This document shows positions 59,201-64,000 of a stretch of 64,000 nt of DNA, one piece after another. Each line of letters starts with the position of its first letter. The first letter of the stretch is position 1. A program made the translations under genes and the position numbers. This DNA comes from Crambe crambe. Lineage: Eukaryota > Porifera > Demospongiae > Poecilosclerida > Crambeidae. The notes under the pieces are model-generated. The model ran no database searches and had not been told where the DNA came from. It was given only the letters and a program-made list of their open reading frames with translations. Location of the stretch: contig OZ004592.1 of NCBI GenBank assembly GCA_963924555.1, forward strand, positions 6,076,001-6,140,000. The letters are read 5' to 3'.

Positions 59201-61256
59201 ATTGGACCATCCTCTCCAGCCTGGGGACCCATGCTTTGGTAAGCTGGGAAGAACATAAAGAGTAACATCCTTTCCACATTGAATGAGTTCATCTTAACTA
59301 TTAAGACAGAAACTCACAGCTAGTCGTTTCTTGCATATCTTATCCTGAACCTTTGCCTTAGTCATAGCCTCCCTCTACAAATGGATGGTATATTATCCAT
59401 AACAATCACTACATTATACTCTTACCTTTTGTCGCTGATATCGCTGAGTTTGTCGGTATTCATCATCGAATTGTTCCTAAAGTCACAAAAATGGGTAATG
59501 GAGTACTACTGAAGTTAAATCTTATAGCTAGGTATGTGTCCTCCACTCCAGCAGCTACCCCACTGACCCCCAATGACCCCCACTGACCTCCATTTCCATA
59601 CGATTATCAACGCTCTTGATCTTGATCATCAACATAATGTACTTGAAGTGATCATCAAGGTACTCCAGGTCCGTCTTGTAAGGCTTTAGCTTTCCTGGGT
59701 CATCTTCATCCACATTTATATCATCACCTTCATCCTACATACAAGTTGCCATAGAGGTTGCCATAGAGAATTGGTTAGTATTTATAGGAACTCCTCTATA
59801 GATTTTTCATACACACACACACACAAAAAAAAATCCTGACCTCCTCTTTAACAGTGATACTTTCCTTCTGTCTCTCCAAGCGTAGAATCGTGTCCAAGTC
59901 CAGCTCACCATGATCTTCCTTTGGCTTCAATTCACCTGGTTTCATAACACATTACTACTCAAATGGTGTTAATTGGTGGCAATGATACGGCCTGGAACCC
60001 ACCAATATGGGCTCCCTATAATGTAGTGCCAATATTGTGAGAGTAAGGCTAGAAGTATCTTACCTATGTCAGCTTCGGGTATCTATACATAAGAATAACA
60101 CTGAATAATAATTATGGACAAAATGTGTGGCGGTTTCACCTCTCCTGGAATGGTTAAATTGACACCTAGAGGTTCTGTACTTTCACCTGTGATGCTTGGA
60201 TCATCTCCCTTCCCCTCCTCCACCTCGTCAGAATCCTGAGAACCAACAGCTTTGGGAGGTTGCTTATTGATAGGTGATTCGTCATCCTCGTTCCTGAAGA
60301 AGAAGTGGATGAAAACTTACATGACACAAGTTTTTCTATTGTGCTAAGCTTTGTTTAGTCAAATCAGAGAGTACTCTCTAACTGTAGGGATGGCATGGAT
60401 GTCCCATTGCACTAATAGCTAGAATACCTGTAATGGTCATTCCCTGGTTCCTCCACAATGATATCAGCCAGAACCGTCTGCTCGAGCTTCATAAATCCGT
60501 CACTCCTCACACGGCATCCCATCAGTGTTTTGCAAAAATCCATATCGTACATGAGAGCACTGTTGAGAATATAGGCGTCCTGGACTTCGGGGAAAAAACC
60601 CTGCTGCATATGAATGCGGTCTTTGTTCAGGAATTCCAACATATCTTTCAGCGGAATGTCAAGATACTGGCAGCAACTAAGGCAGTCCACCCCATAAGAA
60701 CTAAACCGTCCCCCTTCATGGTCATAACCACACTGAGCAGTCAAACAGTAGGTAGCGATCTCTATTTCATTTTTGGACAGCTTGAGTTTTCTACACATCC
60801 GAATGATTCTGGGCAGGTAGACTTCTCCCAATTTCTCTTCAGTGGCAACTAGTCGAGACTCAATCACCAACTTCAGACGTTCTACAATCTAATAGGAATT
60901 ATGTAGCTAGGATCTCAATTATCGGTTCACTGGGCTGGCTCAGGGCATCTTACCTTTTTCAGGATCTCTTTCATGGCTTCAAAATCTTCCACATCGACTG
61001 TCTTTTTTTGAATAGTAGGTTTCAAGAGAGCACCCCTCAAGTCCTTACCAGCTTCTCTGCACTTTTGATTCAGCCCGTAGTAGGAAGAGATCTCAGTCAA
61101 GTACTCCTCATTCGCGTTCTCCTTGTCGTAAGGTTTAGAAGGATCCTCACTCAGCAATCTAGCCTGCTTGGAGTTCAAGATTGACAGGACTTTTGGACAT
61201 GCCTGCCTCATGCGCGCTAGAAAGGACACAGGATCCTCGTCCAAAGTCACAGACAT
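56273..61256 (-). CDS. Tandem AAA+ ATPase with acidic linker
   Basis: A multi-exon gene from the ATG at 61256 (MSVTLDEDPVSFLARMRQ) to the TAA at 56273 (ends RQDSDAVNMYN). The N-terminal helical region (VYLPRIIRMCRKLKLSKNEI) is repeated in character at 58917-59246 (WVPRLERMVQSRNLCEFEKN, then RIFCSGLEEQIQHRK), as in AAA+ proteins with winged-helix-like units. An acidic, charged linker is split over small exons (59370-60293). AAA domain 1 (57740-58740) has Walker A GVPGTGKT, Walker B AILFFDECEAIF, sensor 1 LATNRPYDLD and arginine-finger region DEAMHRR. AAA domain 2 (56700-57262) has Walker A GSPGTGKT, Walker B AILVFDEAEGLF and LTTNLIDNIDKAFFRR. Both sites look catalytically intact. I do not recognise a named orthologue; it is neither NSF, p97 nor PEX1/6 in its N-terminal region. 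Function unknown, probably a protein- or complex-remodelling ATPase. Confidence 0.82.
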
Positions 61257-61395
61257 GACTTCTTCTAACTGATCCCAGACCCTGCCCCCCTACGAGCCAC
61301 ACCTTAAATATCTGCGCATGAGCGATTCCCTGCTGATCATAAGCGTGGGCGTTGGTTCTAAGGCTGGCCGGATTTTTTGTGTCGTCTTACATTAA
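61257..61395. promoter_or_regulatory. Putative bidirectional promoter AAA+ gene / copine
   Basis: Only 139 bp lie between the two opposing start codons. No TATA box; GGGCGTTGG and CTGCGCATGAGCGATTCC occur in it. The very short spacing makes shared regulation likely but unproven. Confidence 0.55.

Positions 61396-64000
<2,605 letters not shown>

Overview
The window is an animal nuclear genome segment, most likely from a demosponge resembling Amphimedon. This is an inference: I ran no search. The grounds are many introns of only about 45-90 bp with GT/AG borders, closely packed genes with mostly single-copy metazoan orthologues, an intronless GABA-B-like class C GPCR, an intronless beta-helix plus multi-membrane-segment protein of a kind I associate with sponges, and AT-rich spacers full of small inverted-repeat elements. 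Exons were joined by hand. For the kinesin, TTF2, SLP-76-like, LST2 and adducin genes every junction keeps frame and the summed coding length is a multiple of three.

Layout. 1-10.1 kb is repeat-rich: a partial Ig-domain gene (- strand, about 1.7-2.5 kb), then nested terminal-inverted-repeat elements, long foldbacks with runs of 23-27 G or C, and a tandem array. 10.2-18.7 kb holds TTF2, a SNF2-family transcription termination factor (-), head to head with the kinesin-2 motor subunit KIF3B (+). 18.7-24.4 kb is again repeats: a duplicated composite element, a LINE 3' end and a MITE. 24.5-26.7 kb is the GABA-B-like receptor (+), convergent with a very large adaptor gene (-, 26.9-39.7 kb). 41.9-45.6 kb is the beta-helix/multi-TM protein (-). 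45.7-47.4 kb is spacer with a kelch fragment. 47.5-52.6 kb is LST2/ZFYVE28 (-), head to head with adducin (+, 53.0-56.0 kb). Adducin is convergent with a tandem AAA+ ATPase (-, 56.3-61.3 kb), which is head to head with a copine (+, from 61.4 kb) that runs off the window.

The most notable locus is the adaptor gene. Thirty exons join in frame into a predicted 1508-residue protein: N-terminal SAM domain, many acidic YD phosphotyrosine-type motifs, a very long proline-rich region with two internal repeat families (one built on KPWMKK) and a C-terminal SH2 domain. This is the SAM/Tyr/Pro/SH2 order of vertebrate SLP-76. A separate first exon within the gene could give a short 205-residue SH2 isoform.

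The genes do not form one pathway. They cover transcription termination (TTF2), ciliary transport (KIF3B), receptor signalling (GABA-B-like, SLP-76-like, LST2) and membrane/cytoskeleton (adducin, copine). Three divergent pairs share intergenic regions of about 140-360 bp, and two convergent pairs have stop codons about 200-240 bp apart.
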